The notes beneath the pieces are model-generated. The model was not told where the DNA came from, did no database searches, and worked only from the letters and a program-made list of their open reading frames with translations. A program made the translations under genes and the position numbers. From contig MGXU01000010.1 of assembly GCA_001801815.1 (NCBI GenBank), positions 1 to 64,000 on the forward strand: a DNA stretch of 64,000 nt, given 5' to 3'. Origin of the DNA: Gammaproteobacteria bacterium RIFCSPHIGHO2_12_FULL_36_30. Lineage in GTDB: Bacteria; Pseudomonadota; Gammaproteobacteria; Coxiellales; Coxiellaceae. Every line of letters begins with the position of its first letter. Positions within the stretch are counted from its first letter, which is position 1. This document shows, piece after piece, positions 18,496 through 25,969 of the stretch.

Positions 18496-18819
18496 ATGAA
18501 ACCACTTTATTTCTTGGGAGATTCTCATAAAAAGTTATGTGCTTTTAACAAGGAAGTGCGACAAGATGTCGGTTTTCAGCTAGATAAGGTTCAGCGAGGT
18601 GAGCAACCTGATGATTTCAAATCGATGACATCCATTGGCAAAGGTGTAGAAGAAATTCGCGTGTGGGATGAATCTGGAACGTATCGTGTTATTTATACGG
18701 CGCGAATTAAAAATGCGATTTATGTTTTACATGCATTTCAAAAAAAGACACATGAAACAGCTCAATCGGATATTGATATGGCCAAAAAAAGATTTTCTGA
18801 ATTAATGAGGAATATTTAA
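18496..18819 (+). CDS. higB: RelE/HigB-type (Gp49-like) toxin
   Basis: A 107-residue protein of the phage-derived Gp49-like/HigB family: 'LGDSHKKLCAFNKEVRQDVG', 'QLDKVQRGEQPDDFKSM', 'VEEIRVWDESGTYRVIYTA' and 'YVLHAFQKKTHETAQSDIDMA', the last being the conserved C-terminal catalytic part. Such toxins cleave mRNA at the ribosome. The toxin gene comes first, as is usual for HigBA and unlike most TA pairs. The antitoxin ATG overlaps the stop codon by one base. Confidence 0.88.
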   Translation: MKPLYFLGDSHKKLCAFNKEVRQDVGFQLDKVQRGEQPDDFKSMTSIGKGVEEIRVWDESGTYRVIYTARIKNAIYVLHAFQKKTHETAQSDIDMAKKRFSELMRNI

Positions 18820-19103
18820 TGAATAAAAAAAAATCTTACAAAAATGTTTGGGATGCAATTGCTGATTCCTCTATTGAAGCTGCAAATTTACAGGCTAAAT
18901 GTGAGTTAATGCGACAAATCGTAAAAATTATTGAATCAAAAAAATGGACTCAAGCGCAAGCTGCAACTCATTGCGATATTTCACAGCCACGTGTAAATGA
19001 TTTATTGCGCGGACGCATGTCAAAATTTTCTCTTGATGCCTTAGTAAATATTGCAGCATCGTTGGGACAACGCGTTCACATTGAACTAGAAGATGCAGCT
19101 TAA
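18819..19103 (+). CDS. higA: XRE-family antitoxin of the HigBA-like pair
   Basis: A 94-residue helix-turn-helix protein: 'ELMRQIVKIIESKKWTQAQA', 'HCDISQPRVNDLLRGRMSKF' and 'LDALVNIAASLGQRVHIELE'. The tail pattern is typical of antitoxins paired with Gp49-like toxins. It should neutralise the toxin and repress the operon at the palindrome over the promoter. Its last 4 bp overlap the end of the convergent map gene. Confidence 0.88.
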   Translation: MNKKKSYKNVWDAIADSSIEAANLQAKCELMRQIVKIIESKKWTQAQAATHCDISQPRVNDLLRGRMSKFSLDALVNIAASLGQRVHIELEDAA

Positions 19104-19873
19104 AAAATATTTTCACCCCTACGCAACGTAAAAACTTCCACGCCATTTTCAGTTACGCCCATCGTATGTTCCCATTGCGCTGATAAGCTGTGATCTTTTG
19201 TCGTAACAGTCCATCCATCTACTTTATTTAATTTCACATCATGTTTTCCAGCATTAATCATTGGCTCAATTGTAAATGTCATGCCTTGTTGAATTTCAAT
19301 TCCCGTATCCTTTTTTCCATAATGTAAAATTTGTGGATCTTCATGAAAAATTTTTCCAATACCGTGTCCGCAATATTCACGTACAACACTATAACGATTT
19401 TTTTCTGCGTGTTGTTGAATTGCAAAACCAATATCACCTAATTTTATACCGGGTTTTACCATTCGAATTGCAAGATATAAACATTCTTGTGTGACATCCA
19501 CTAATTTTTTTGCAAATGGTTTTACATCGCCTACATAAAACATTTTACTCGTATCGCCGTGATAACCATTTTTAATCACTGTCACATCAATATTGACAAT
19601 GTCACCATTTTCTAATTTTTTATCATTGGGAATACCGTGACACACAACATGATTTACTGATGTACAGATTGATTTGGGAAAACCTTCGTAATTTAGTGGT
19701 GCGGGAATTGCTTTCTGTACATTTACAATATAATCATGACAAATTTTATCTAATTCATTTGTGCTAATGCCGATTTTTACATATTCGCCGATCATATCCA
19801 AAACATCTGCTGCTAATTTTCCCGCAATACGCATTTTCTCAAATTCTTCAGCTGTTTTAATCGTAATGGACAT
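19100..19873 (-). CDS. map: Type I methionine aminopeptidase
   Basis: A 257-residue protein with all five metal ligands visible: two Asp in 'NIDVTVIKNGYHGDTSKMF', His in 'YCGHGIGKIFHEDP', Glu in 'MTFTIEPMINAG' and Glu in 'QWEHTMGVTENGVEVFT'. It removes the initiator Met from nascent proteins. It is divergent from rpsB, as in many gammaproteobacteria. Length is normal for a type I enzyme. Confidence 0.96.
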   Translation of the reverse strand: MSITIKTAEEFEKMRIAGKLAADVLDMIGEYVKIGISTNELDKICHDYIVNVQKAIPAPLNYEGFPKSICTSVNHVVCHGIPNDKKLENGDIVNIDVTVIKNGYHGDTSKMFYVGDVKPFAKKLVDVTQECLYLAIRMVKPGIKLGDIGFAIQQHAEKNRYSVVREYCGHGIGKIFHEDPQILHYGKKDTGIEIQQGMTFTIEPMINAGKHDVKLNKVDGWTVTTKDHSLSAQWEHTMGVTENGVEVFTLRRGENIF

Positions 19874-19889
19874 ATTTATCTTAAATTTA

Positions 19890-19918
19890 TTGTTGATGAA
19901 TTCGAACTATGGTATAAA
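19890..19918 (+). promoter_or_regulatory. Probable promoter of the rpsB operon
   Basis: -35 TTGTTG (19890-19895), 17-bp spacer, -10 TATAAA (19913-19918), giving an rpsB leader of about 120 nt. Confidence 0.5.
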
Positions 19919-19971
19919 GCTTGGCTGTTATAAGCAATTACTTAATTAACAAATATCACGCCTATCAACAT

Positions 19972-19998
19972 GCTGTTTTAGGGTGTTTGCCTAAAAGC
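19972..19998 (+). promoter_or_regulatory. Hairpin in the rpsB leader
   Basis: The rpsB 5' leader contains a seven-base-pair stem TTTTAGG (19976-19982) / CCTAAAA (19990-19996) that extends through GC/GC after a small bulge. Leaders of rpsB in gammaproteobacteria can be autoregulated by S2, so this may be the binding structure. It could also simply be an attenuator stem; no T-run follows. CCGGAG precedes the rpsB ATG. Confidence 0.4.
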
Positions 19999-20045
19999 AA
20001 ATTAAAGCAGCCGATAAGCGGACGACTAACCCGGAGTATAAAAAC

Positions 20046-20957
20046 ATGGCTATTGCTATTTCTATGAGACAAATGTTGGAAGCAGGTGTTCATTTCGGAC
20101 ATCAAAAACGCTTCTGGAATCCTAAAATGGCACCGTTTATTTACGGTGAACGCGAAAAAACACACATTATTAATCTTGAGCACACGTTACCTCGTTTTCG
20201 TCAGTTGTTAGAAACGATTGCGCAAATTACATCGAAGCGTGGAAAAGTTTTATTTGTCGGCACAAAACACGCAGCGCGCGATATTGTAAAAGAAGAAGCG
20301 ACACGTTGTGCTATGCCTTATGTTGATAATCGTTGGTTGGGCGGCATGTTGACGAATTACAAAACCATTCGCCAATCTATTAAACGTTTAAAAGAATTAG
20401 AAGCGATATTACAAAATCCAAAAGCATTAATCGGTAAAACTAAAAAAGAAGTTTTAACAATTCAACGCGACAAAGATAAATTAGCGGCAAATTTAGATGG
20501 CATTAAAAACATGGGTGGTTTGCCAGACATGTTATTTGTAATTGACGTGAAGCAAGAAAAAACAGCAATTCAAGAAGCAAGACGTTTAGGAATTGCAGTT
20601 GCTGCAATTGTTGATACCAATGCAAGTCCTGATGAAGTTGATTTTGTTGTGCCAGGAAATGATGACGCGATGCGCGCAATTCGTTTTTATTGTCAAACTG
20701 TTGCTGATGTGATTATCGAATCTCGTCGTGGCATTGTTGAAGAAGAAGCAGCACGCGCAAAAGAAAAAGCAGAAAGATCGAAATCAAAAGCGCAAGCAAA
20801 ACCAGCGGAAGTAAAAACTGCGAAAAAAATAACAAAGAAAAAAGCGGATGATGTGTCCGCAACAACAGAAGTGGTTGTTGAAGAAATTATTGTTGAAGTA
20901 GACGCAACAAAAGAAGTTGTTTCTAAAAAAAAGAGTGTGAGCAAAGCGAACAAATAA
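20046..20957 (+). CDS. rpsB: Ribosomal protein S2 with long C-terminal tail
   Basis: A 303-residue S2: 'MRQMLEAGVHFGHQKRFWNP', 'HIINLEHTLP', 'VGTKHAARDIV', 'YVDNRWLGGMLTNYKTI', 'LPDMLFVIDVKQEKTAIQEA', 'IVDTNASPDEVDFVVPGNDD'. The body ends near residue 235. The remaining 65 or so residues are a Lys/Ala/Val/Glu-rich tail not found in E. coli S2 (241 residues). It opens the rpsB-tsf-pyrH-frr-uppS-cdsA-dxr-bamA-skp run. A variable-hairpin repeat follows the stop codon. Confidence 0.97.
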   Translation: MAIAISMRQMLEAGVHFGHQKRFWNPKMAPFIYGEREKTHIINLEHTLPRFRQLLETIAQITSKRGKVLFVGTKHAARDIVKEEATRCAMPYVDNRWLGGMLTNYKTIRQSIKRLKELEAILQNPKALIGKTKKEVLTIQRDKDKLAANLDGIKNMGGLPDMLFVIDVKQEKTAIQEARRLGIAVAAIVDTNASPDEVDFVVPGNDDAMRAIRFYCQTVADVIIESRRGIVEEEAARAKEKAERSKSKAQAKPAEVKTAKKITKKKADDVSATTEVVVEEIIVEVDATKEVVSKKKSVSKANK

Positions 20958-20965
20958 ACATTATT

Positions 20966-21016
20966 CAGAAGCCCGCGTGAAGGGAACATCGTTCCCGTAA
21001 CAAGGGCGTTTTGCAG
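20966..21016 (+). repeat. Variable-hairpin intergenic repeat, copy 2 (rpsB-tsf)
   Basis: It begins 8 bp after the rpsB stop. The 5' flank is CAGAAGCCCGCGTGAAG, the 3' flank GTAACAAGGGCGTTTTGCAG. The centre is a perfect hairpin GGGAAC-ATC-GTTCCC, different from the other copies. This copy lacks the 3' tail seen in copies 1, 3 and 4. Confidence 0.85.
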
Positions 21017-21040
21017 AGATTATATATTGAGGTAAATAAA

Positions 21041-21919
21041 ATGTCAGAAATAACCGCATCCATGGTCAAAGAACTCCGCGAATCAACCGGCGCCGGCATG
21101 ATGGAATGCAAAAAAGCATTAGTCGAATCGAATGGTGATATGCAATTAGCAATCGACAACATGCGTAAAAGTGGTCAAGCAAAAGCTGCAAAACGTGCAG
21201 GAAAAATTGCAGCAGAAGGTGTCATTGTTGTTGCAATTAATTCAGAAAAAACACGCGCATGTATGATTGAAGTCAATTGCGAAACAGATTTTGTTGCACG
21301 CGATGGCAGCTTCAAAAAATTTGCAGATATGTTGGCAAATGTTGGTTTAGCTGCAAATACAAATGATGTTGCAACTTTAATGTCGCAAAAAACAACCGAT
21401 GGTTCAACTTGCGAAACAGCACGCGAATCAATTGTTACAAAAATTGGCGAAAATATTCAAGCGCGTCGCATGACAACTATTTCCGCAACAGGTTGTAATT
21501 ATTATTTGCATGGCGATCGTATCGGTGTTGTTGTTGCGCTTGATAAACATCATCCAGAAATTGCAAAAGAAATTGCAATGCATATTGCTGCAACTAATCC
21601 TTATGCAGTTGATGCAAGTGGTTTATCAAAAGAAGTATTAGCAAAAGAACGTGAAATTGTAACAGCGCAAGCACAAACCTCTGGAAAACCAGCAAACATT
21701 ATTGAAAAAATGGTTGAAGGTCGTTTACAAAAATTCGTGCAAGAAGTATGTTTAGTGCATCAACCATTTGTTAAAAACCCAGATCAAACGATTGCGCAAT
21801 TATTAAAAACAGTTGGTGCAAATGTTATTTCATTTACACGATTTGAAGTGGGTGAAGGTATTGAAAAACCGGTAACGGATTTAGCGGCAGAGGTGAGTGA
21901 AACTTTAAAGGGAGTGTGA
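21041..21919 (+). CDS. tsf: Elongation factor Ts
   Basis: A 292-residue EF-Ts, the nucleotide-exchange factor of EF-Tu. The N-terminal UBA-like part reads 'ASMVKELRESTGAGMMECKK', and the conserved 'VNCETDFVARDGSFKKF' follows at about residue 75. The start at 21041 is preceded by GAGG; an in-frame upstream start would fall in the repeat tail. The stop codon overlaps the region used as the pyrH ribosome binding site. Confidence 0.97.
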   Translation: MSEITASMVKELRESTGAGMMECKKALVESNGDMQLAIDNMRKSGQAKAAKRAGKIAAEGVIVVAINSEKTRACMIEVNCETDFVARDGSFKKFADMLANVGLAANTNDVATLMSQKTTDGSTCETARESIVTKIGENIQARRMTTISATGCNYYLHGDRIGVVVALDKHHPEIAKEIAMHIAATNPYAVDASGLSKEVLAKEREIVTAQAQTSGKPANIIEKMVEGRLQKFVQEVCLVHQPFVKNPDQTIAQLLKTVGANVISFTRFEVGEGIEKPVTDLAAEVSETLKGV

Positions 21920-21921
21920 GT

Positions 21922-22650
21922 GTGAGCAAACCAAAATACAAACGCATTTTATTGAAAATGAGCGGCGAAGCATTAATGGGTGATGGCACAACAGCTATTT
22001 CGCCAGCTGTTTTAAATCGTATTGCAAAAGAAATTCATGAGGTACACCAATTAGGTGTACAAATTGCGATTGTAATTGGCGGCGGAAATTTTTGTCGAGG
22101 CGTTGAATTATCGGAAGTAGGAATTAATCGCATCACTGGCGATCATATGGGAATGGTTGCAACAATCATGAACGCATTAGCTTTACGTGATGCGTTCGAG
22201 CGATCCAACATGCCTGTGCGAATTTTATCTGCAGTTGCGGTGAGTGGAATGGTAGATACATTTCATCGTCGCAAAGCAATCCATCATTTAGAACAAGGTC
22301 GCATTGTGATTTTTGCAGCAGGAACAGGCAATCCATTATTTACAACTGATTCCGCGGCAAGTTTGCGTGGCATTGAAATTAATGCAGATGTCGTGATAAA
22401 AGCAACGAATGTTGATGGAATTTATTCCGAAGATCCGCGCAAAAATTCAAAAGCAGTTTTATATAAACATTTAACTTACGATGAAGTACTTGCAAAAGAA
22501 TTTGCTGTAATGGATTTAGCTGCATTTTGTCAATGTCGTGATTATCAAATGCCGCTGCGTGTATTTAACATTGGAAAACCAGGTGTTTTGTTGAAAGTTG
22601 TGATGGGCGAAGATGTTGGCACATTGGTTGATGGGAGTTCTCATGGTTAA
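21922..22650 (+). CDS. pyrH: UMP kinase
   Basis: A 242-residue amino-acid-kinase-fold enzyme that phosphorylates UMP to UDP. Motifs: '[15 protein letters not shown]', '[10 protein letters not shown]', '[16 protein letters not shown]', '[21 protein letters not shown]', '[15 protein letters not shown]'. The GTG at 21922 sits seven bases from AAGGGAG; a GTG two codons earlier is too close to that site. It overlaps frr by 8 bp. The 16-bp start region GGGAGTGTGAGTGTGA is repeated at rnhB. Confidence 0.96.
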   Translation: MSKPKYKRILLKMSGEALMGDGTTAISPAVLNRIAKEIHEVHQLGVQIAIVIGGGNFCRGVELSEVGINRITGDHMGMVATIMNALALRDAFERSNMPVRILSAVAVSGMVDTFHRRKAIHHLEQGRIVIFAAGTGNPLFTTDSAASLRGIEINADVVIKATNVDGIYSEDPRKNSKAVLYKHLTYDEVLAKEFAVMDLAAFCQCRDYQMPLRVFNIGKPGVLLKVVMGEDVGTLVDGSSHG

Positions 22651-23200
22651 CAATATTATCCGCGATACAAAAAGTCGTATGGAAAAAAGTATTGAAGCAT
22701 TCAAACAAGAATTAGCAAAATTGCGCACGGGTCGCGCGCATCCTAGTTTGCTCGAACATGTGATGGTGAGTTATTACGGAACGCCAACGCCATTAAATCA
22801 AATTGCAAATATTGCAATTGAAAATTCTAGAACATTAATGATCTCGCCGTGGGAAAAAAATCTCATTCCTGATATCGAAAAAGCAATTTTAACCGCTAAT
22901 TTAGGGCTTAATCCAAATACAGCCGGCACAACAATTCGCATTCCTATGCCGCCATTAACTGAAGAGCGTCGTAAAACATTATGTAAAGTTGTGCGTGATG
23001 AAGCAGAACGTGCGCGTGTTTCTATTCGCAATGTTCGTCGTGATGCGAATCAAGAATTAAAAACATTATTAAAAGACAAAAAAATTAGTGAAGATGAAGA
23101 ACGTGGCGCACAAAATACAGTTCAAAAAACAACAGATGAATTTGTTGCGCAAGTAGATTCTGTAGCAACCGTGAAAGAAAAAGATGTGATGGAGATGTAA
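22643..23200 (+). CDS. frr: Ribosome recycling factor
   Basis: A 185-residue RRF: '[35 protein letters not shown]' (seen in parts), '[19 protein letters not shown]', '[23 protein letters not shown]' and the helical C-terminus '[20 protein letters not shown]'. With EF-G it splits post-termination ribosomes. The ATG at 22643 follows GGGAG and overlaps the pyrH end, suggesting coupled translation. The stop overlaps the uppS ATG by one base. Confidence 0.96.
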   Translation: MVNNIIRDTKSRMEKSIEAFKQELAKLRTGRAHPSLLEHVMVSYYGTPTPLNQIANIAIENSRTLMISPWEKNLIPDIEKAILTANLGLNPNTAGTTIRIPMPPLTEERRKTLCKVVRDEAERARVSIRNVRRDANQELKTLLKDKKISEDEERGAQNTVQKTTDEFVAQVDSVATVKEKDVMEM

Positions 23201-23925
23201 TGCTCCCGCAACATGTCGCGATCATTATGGATGGAAACGGTCGTTGGGCGAAGAAACGATTTTTGCCGCGTATTGCAGGACATCGCATGGGTGTAAAAGC
23301 AGTACGACGCGCAATCCAATTTTGTGTTAATCATAAAATTAATACACTCACTTTATATGCATTGAGTGTCGAAAATTTTTTATGTCGTCCCGAAACTGAA
23401 ATAAAATTTTTAATTGGATTGTTAGCTGATTCAATTCAAAAAAATATGGATGAAATGCATGCGCAAAATATTCGCATGCGCATTGTAGGTGATCATACCG
23501 TATTTGGACCGACTGTTCGTGAACAAATTGAGCGCGCGCAATCATTAACAAAAAATAATACTGGTCTTAATTTAGTAGTTGCGCTGCATTACAGTGGACG
23601 TTGGGATATTGTGCAGGCAGCGCAACAATTCGCGCAACATGCAATTCAAAATAATATTAATCCAGCAACGCTCACCGAAACTGATTTCGCAAAATTTTTA
23701 TGTCTGCATGATTTGCCTGAACCCGATTTAATGATTCGAACAAGCGGCGAACAACGCATCAGTAATTTTATGTTGTGGCAGTTTGCGTATACGGAACTTT
23801 ATTTTATTGATACTTTGTGGCCTGATTTTGATGATGCTGCTTTTGAAAATGCGATTACTGAATTTCAAAAAAGAGATCGACGTTACGGCAAGATAAGCGA
23901 GCAGATATGTTACCAACCAGAATAA
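23200..23925 (+). CDS. uppS: Undecaprenyl diphosphate synthase
   Basis: A 241-residue cis-prenyltransferase making the C55 lipid carrier for peptidoglycan and O-antigen. Catalytic Asp is in 'AIIMDGNGRWAKKR'; further motifs are 'GHRMGVKAVRRAI', 'TLYALSVENF' (the E. coli equivalent has 'FSSENW'), 'NLVVALHYSGRWDIV' and 'PEPDLMIRTSGEQRISNFMLWQ'. It overlaps both neighbours slightly, in the usual uppS-cdsA order. Confidence 0.95.
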   Translation: MLPQHVAIIMDGNGRWAKKRFLPRIAGHRMGVKAVRRAIQFCVNHKINTLTLYALSVENFLCRPETEIKFLIGLLADSIQKNMDEMHAQNIRMRIVGDHTVFGPTVREQIERAQSLTKNNTGLNLVVALHYSGRWDIVQAAQQFAQHAIQNNINPATLTETDFAKFLCLHDLPEPDLMIRTSGEQRISNFMLWQFAYTELYFIDTLWPDFDDAAFENAITEFQKRDRRYGKISEQICYQPE

Positions 23926-24758
23926 TCACGGCGATCATTTTAATCCCATTAGTAATTCTCGCTATTTTTAAATTATCTGTTTTATATTTTTCATTCATTA
24001 TGGCGGCGCTTGTTTTAGTGGGCGCGTGGGAATGGGCGGGATTAATTGGATTTACAAAAAACATTTTTAAAATATTGTATGTTGTGTTGGTTGCGGCGGG
24101 GATTTTATTTTACATTGATGCGCAAAGCGTACTAATGGATGAACCTCTAATGGAGATTTTGTTCATCTGCGTTATTTTATTTGCCGCCACATTAATTTGG
24201 ATTTGGTTTTTTATCGCGATTATAAATTATCAAAAAAATGGTTTAGGCGCAGGATTTCAATTTCGTTTTGTGCGATTTTTTACTGGTTTTTTAGTATTAA
24301 TTTCCACATGGATTGCAATTGTTACACTAAAAGCATCAATATATTTTGGTCCGGCATGGTTGATTTTAGTTTTATTAATTATTTGGGCTGCTGATGTTGG
24401 CGGTTATTTTGGCGGATATTTTTTTGGTAAAAAATCTTTTTGCTCGCGCGTCAGTCCAAAAAAAACATGGGAAGGTTTTTGGGGTGGATTAATTTTATCG
24501 ATGATTGTTGCAGCGATCGGCGGATTATTTTTATCGTTATCCATTAAAAATTATTTTTATTTATTATTAATTGCGTTATTCACTATTATATTTTCCGCAA
24601 TTGGTGATTTAGGGGTGAGTTTATTAAAACGCATGTCCGGCGTAAAAGATTCAGGAAAATTTTTTCCGGGACATGGTGGAATGTTAGATCGGATGGATAG
24701 TGTTGCAGCGGGAACGGTGATATTTGTGATCGGGGCATTATTATGCAATCTTCTGTAA
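23907..24758 (+). CDS. cdsA: Phosphatidate cytidylyltransferase
   Basis: A 283-residue, multi-pass inner-membrane enzyme that makes CDP-diacylglycerol from phosphatidate and CTP. The family signature near the C-terminus is 'SAIGDLGVSLLKRMSGVKDSGKFFPGHGGMLDRMDS' (in parts), with 'SPKKTWEGFWGG' about 60 residues earlier. Seven to eight hydrophobic helices are visible. Its start overlaps the uppS end by 19 bp and its end overlaps dxr by 16 bp. Confidence 0.95.
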   Translation: MLPTRIITAIILIPLVILAIFKLSVLYFSFIMAALVLVGAWEWAGLIGFTKNIFKILYVVLVAAGILFYIDAQSVLMDEPLMEILFICVILFAATLIWIWFFIAIINYQKNGLGAGFQFRFVRFFTGFLVLISTWIAIVTLKASIYFGPAWLILVLLIIWAADVGGYFGGYFFGKKSFCSRVSPKKTWEGFWGGLILSMIVAAIGGLFLSLSIKNYFYLLLIALFTIIFSAIGDLGVSLLKRMSGVKDSGKFFPGHGGMLDRMDSVAAGTVIFVIGALLCNLL

Positions 24759-25930
24759 CAATTTTAGGTTCAACCGGTTCCATCGGGCAAAGCACGCTTG
24801 ATGTCATTGCGCGTCATCCGGATCGTTTTCGTGTTGAGGCATTAACTGCACATAAAAATGTTGCATTATTATTTCGTCAGTGCCAACAATTCAAACCAAA
24901 ATACGCTGTAATTTCTGATGAAAAATTAGCAACGCAATTAAAACTAAAATTAAAAGAAGAAAAAATAAATACAGAAGTTTTATTTGGCGCAGATGCGATT
25001 GTCCAAATTGCAGGTGATTCCGCTTCAACAATTGTGATGGCGGCAATTGTAGGCGCCGCAGGACTATTATCAACATTATCAGCAATTAAAGCTGGAAAAC
25101 GTGTGTTATTAGCAAATAAAGAAGCGCTCGTGATGGGCGCTGATTTTTTTATGCAATCCGTTAAAAATTATAATGCAACTTTGCTGCCAGTTGATAGCGA
25201 ACACAATGCAATTTTTCAATGTTTGCCACAGGATTTTTTACCAGGAAAAAAATTACAAGGCGTGCAATCGATTATTTTAACCGCATCAGGCGGGCCATTT
25301 CGCACAATGCCGATTGAAGAATTAAAAAATGTAACGCCTATGCAAGCAATTAAACATCCCAATTGGAACATGGGCGCAAAGATTTCAATTGATTCTGCAA
25401 CGATGATGAATAAAGGGTTAGAAGTAATTGAAGCATTTTGGTTGTTTGGTTTACCTATCGAAAAAATTCAAGTGATTATTCACCCGCAAAGTACAGTCCA
25501 TTCTTTAGTTGTCTTTGATGATTCATCTTTATTGGCGCAGTTAGGTTGTCCTGATATGCGTATTCCAATTGCGTATACATTAACATGGCCAGAGCGAATG
25601 ACATCTGGTGCGAAACGACTCGATTTAACAGAATTAAAACGATTGGATTTTGAACCAATGTCGCTTGAACGTTTTCCTTGTTTGCGATTAGCGTATCAAG
25701 CGTTAAATGCAGGCGGAACTGCAACAGCGATTTTAAATGCGGCAAATGAAATTGCAGTGGATGCATTTTGTCATGGCCAAATTCGTTTTGATCAAATTGC
25801 AACGGTAATTGATGCGGTGATGCAGAAGAGTAACGTGACAAAAGCAACAGACTTAAATGGCATTTTAGCGGCGGATCAAAAAGCGCGAGAATTTACTACG
25901 CAAATCATAAAAGAATCGGTATACTGCTAA
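24743..25930 (+). CDS. dxr: 1-deoxy-D-xylulose 5-phosphate reductoisomerase
   Basis: A 395-residue enzyme of the MEP isoprenoid pathway (also called ispC). NADPH-binding 'ILGSTGSIGQSTLDVI' opens the protein; metal/substrate motifs 'LANKEALVMG', 'LLPVDSEHNAIFQ', 'ILTASGGPFR', 'HPNWNMGAKISIDSATMMNKGLE' (in parts) and 'IIHPQSTVHSLV' follow. In most gammaproteobacteria rseP comes next; here the gap to bamA is only 39 bp. Confidence 0.96.
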   Translation: MQSSVTILGSTGSIGQSTLDVIARHPDRFRVEALTAHKNVALLFRQCQQFKPKYAVISDEKLATQLKLKLKEEKINTEVLFGADAIVQIAGDSASTIVMAAIVGAAGLLSTLSAIKAGKRVLLANKEALVMGADFFMQSVKNYNATLLPVDSEHNAIFQCLPQDFLPGKKLQGVQSIILTASGGPFRTMPIEELKNVTPMQAIKHPNWNMGAKISIDSATMMNKGLEVIEAFWLFGLPIEKIQVIIHPQSTVHSLVVFDDSSLLAQLGCPDMRIPIAYTLTWPERMTSGAKRLDLTELKRLDFEPMSLERFPCLRLAYQALNAGGTATAILNAANEIAVDAFCHGQIRFDQIATVIDAVMQKSNVTKATDLNGILAADQKAREFTTQIIKESVYC

Positions 25931-25969
25931 CCGCATTCGACAGGTATATTTTTTTAAGGATGTTTATCC

